Shown: in pieces, positions 22,083 through 22,501 of the stretch | Numbering within the stretch: position 1 is the first letter of the stretch | Layout: every line of letters begins with the position of its first letter | Source: Planctomycetaceae bacterium | GTDB lineage: Bacteria; Planctomycetota; Planctomycetia; Pirellulales; Thermoguttaceae | NCBI GenBank assembly: GCA_015062085.1 | Contig: SUVI01000049.1 | Coordinates: 1 to 22,501 of the forward strand | Direction: 5' to 3' | Length of the DNA: 22,501 nt | The notes under the pieces: model-generated | What the model was told of the DNA's origin: nothing | The model's database searches: none | Seen by the model: the letters and a program-made list of their open reading frames with translations, nothing else | Position numbers and translations under genes: made by a program

Positions 22083-22501
22083 ATGAAATGCCTTCCCCGT
22101 AAGACACTGAAACAGTTGATCGTGTCCGCTTTTGCCGCCGGATGTCTCAGTCCTGCTCTGCTTTTTGCGGATACGCTGACTTGGGACGGCTCGGATTCCA
22201 CGTGGGATTCTGCCTCAAATTGGCTCGTGAACGGCTCGCCCTCTTCCCGCGCTCCGGCTTCCGGCGACACGGTGAATCTCGGCTCCGGGACCATTACGTC
22301 CGGCACGGTGAATATCGCCGGCATGACCATCAACCACACCGGCGGGACCCGCGTCATCACCGGAAACGACTACACACTGAGCGGCGGTATGGTCGTGAAT
22401 CAGACCGGCGGTACGCTGCAATTTACCGGCTCGGGTGATCCGTGGCTCAATATCGGCGAGACGGCGGGACAATCAGTCACCTACTCGATCAGCGGAGGCG
22501 A
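22083..22501 (+). CDS. Secreted repeat-rich surface protein (autotransporter- or PEP-CTERM-like), 3'-truncated by window edge
   Basis: Only the first 139 codons are inside the window; the frame stays open to the last base. ATG 22083 has GGAGG six bases upstream. The first 29 residues are a signal peptide (basic MKCLPRKTLK, then LIVSAFAAGCLSPALLFA) with cleavage likely after FA; AAGC at 18-21 could instead be read as a weak lipobox. The mature start LTWDGSDSTWDSASNWL is typical of extracellular proteins of the autotransporter or PEP-CTERM kind. The rest is rich in Gly, Thr, Ser and Asn (GGTRVITGNDYTLSGGMVV, then NQTGGTLQFTG), suggesting a right-handed beta-helix stalk. Export route, anchor and full length are not visible. 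It has its own promoter and is divergent from the DUF4091 gene. Confidence 0.8.
   Translation, partial: MKCLPRKTLKQLIVSAFAAGCLSPALLFADTLTWDGSDSTWDSASNWLVNGSPSSRAPASGDTVNLGSGTITSGTVNIAGMTINHTGGTRVITGNDYTLSGGMVVNQTGGTLQFTGSGDPWLNIGETAGQSVTYSISGG

Overview
The window looks like part of a planctomycete chromosome, probably from an anaerobic or gut-type lineage. This is inference from gene content: a DUF3467 protein, a Tat-exported Gfo/Idh/MocA oxidoreductase, a very large membrane-anchored TPR protein, a DUF4091/GH123-like glycosidase, a repeat-rich surface protein, a [FeFe]-hydrogenase and futalosine-pathway menaquinone synthesis. Coding density is high, strands alternate often, and most genes have their own promoter and terminator.

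Left part (1-4155): the 3' part of a HemY-type protoporphyrinogen/coproporphyrinogen oxidase gene (+), a small DUF3467 gene (-) with a clear promoter and terminator, a cutA gene (+), and an AlbA_2/RecG-like ATPase regulator (+). The regulator carries eleven LNDT repeats in a linker and has a perfect inverted repeat abutting its ribosome binding site.

Middle (4156-10127): a Tat-signal [FeFe]-hydrogenase (-) preceded by four tandem Shine-Dalgarno motifs, aspS (+, GTG start), mqnA (+), and a ROK sugar kinase (-) whose start codon lies in a 12-bp tandem repeat.

Right part (10128-22501): a 1442-residue TPR protein (+), a 245-bp MITE-like intergenic element, a Tat-signal Gfo/Idh/MocA protein (+) with a near-consensus promoter, a six-helix membrane protein (-), mtaB (-) and a large secreted DUF4091 protein (-) that probably form one transcription direction, and the 5' end of a secreted surface protein (+) cut by the window edge.

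No single pathway operon is present. Functional links are loose: hydrogenase, menaquinone and tetrapyrrole synthesis fit an electron-transfer metabolism, and the secreted glycosidase, ROK kinase and oxidoreductase fit sugar use. The most unusual feature is structural. Short tandem duplications (9-18 bp) recur at or near gene ends, ribosome binding sites, start codons, stop codons and linkers at about ten places. They suggest frequent slippage or duplication in this genome and possible tuning of expression or protein length. I could run no homology searches, so all names rest on motifs read by eye.
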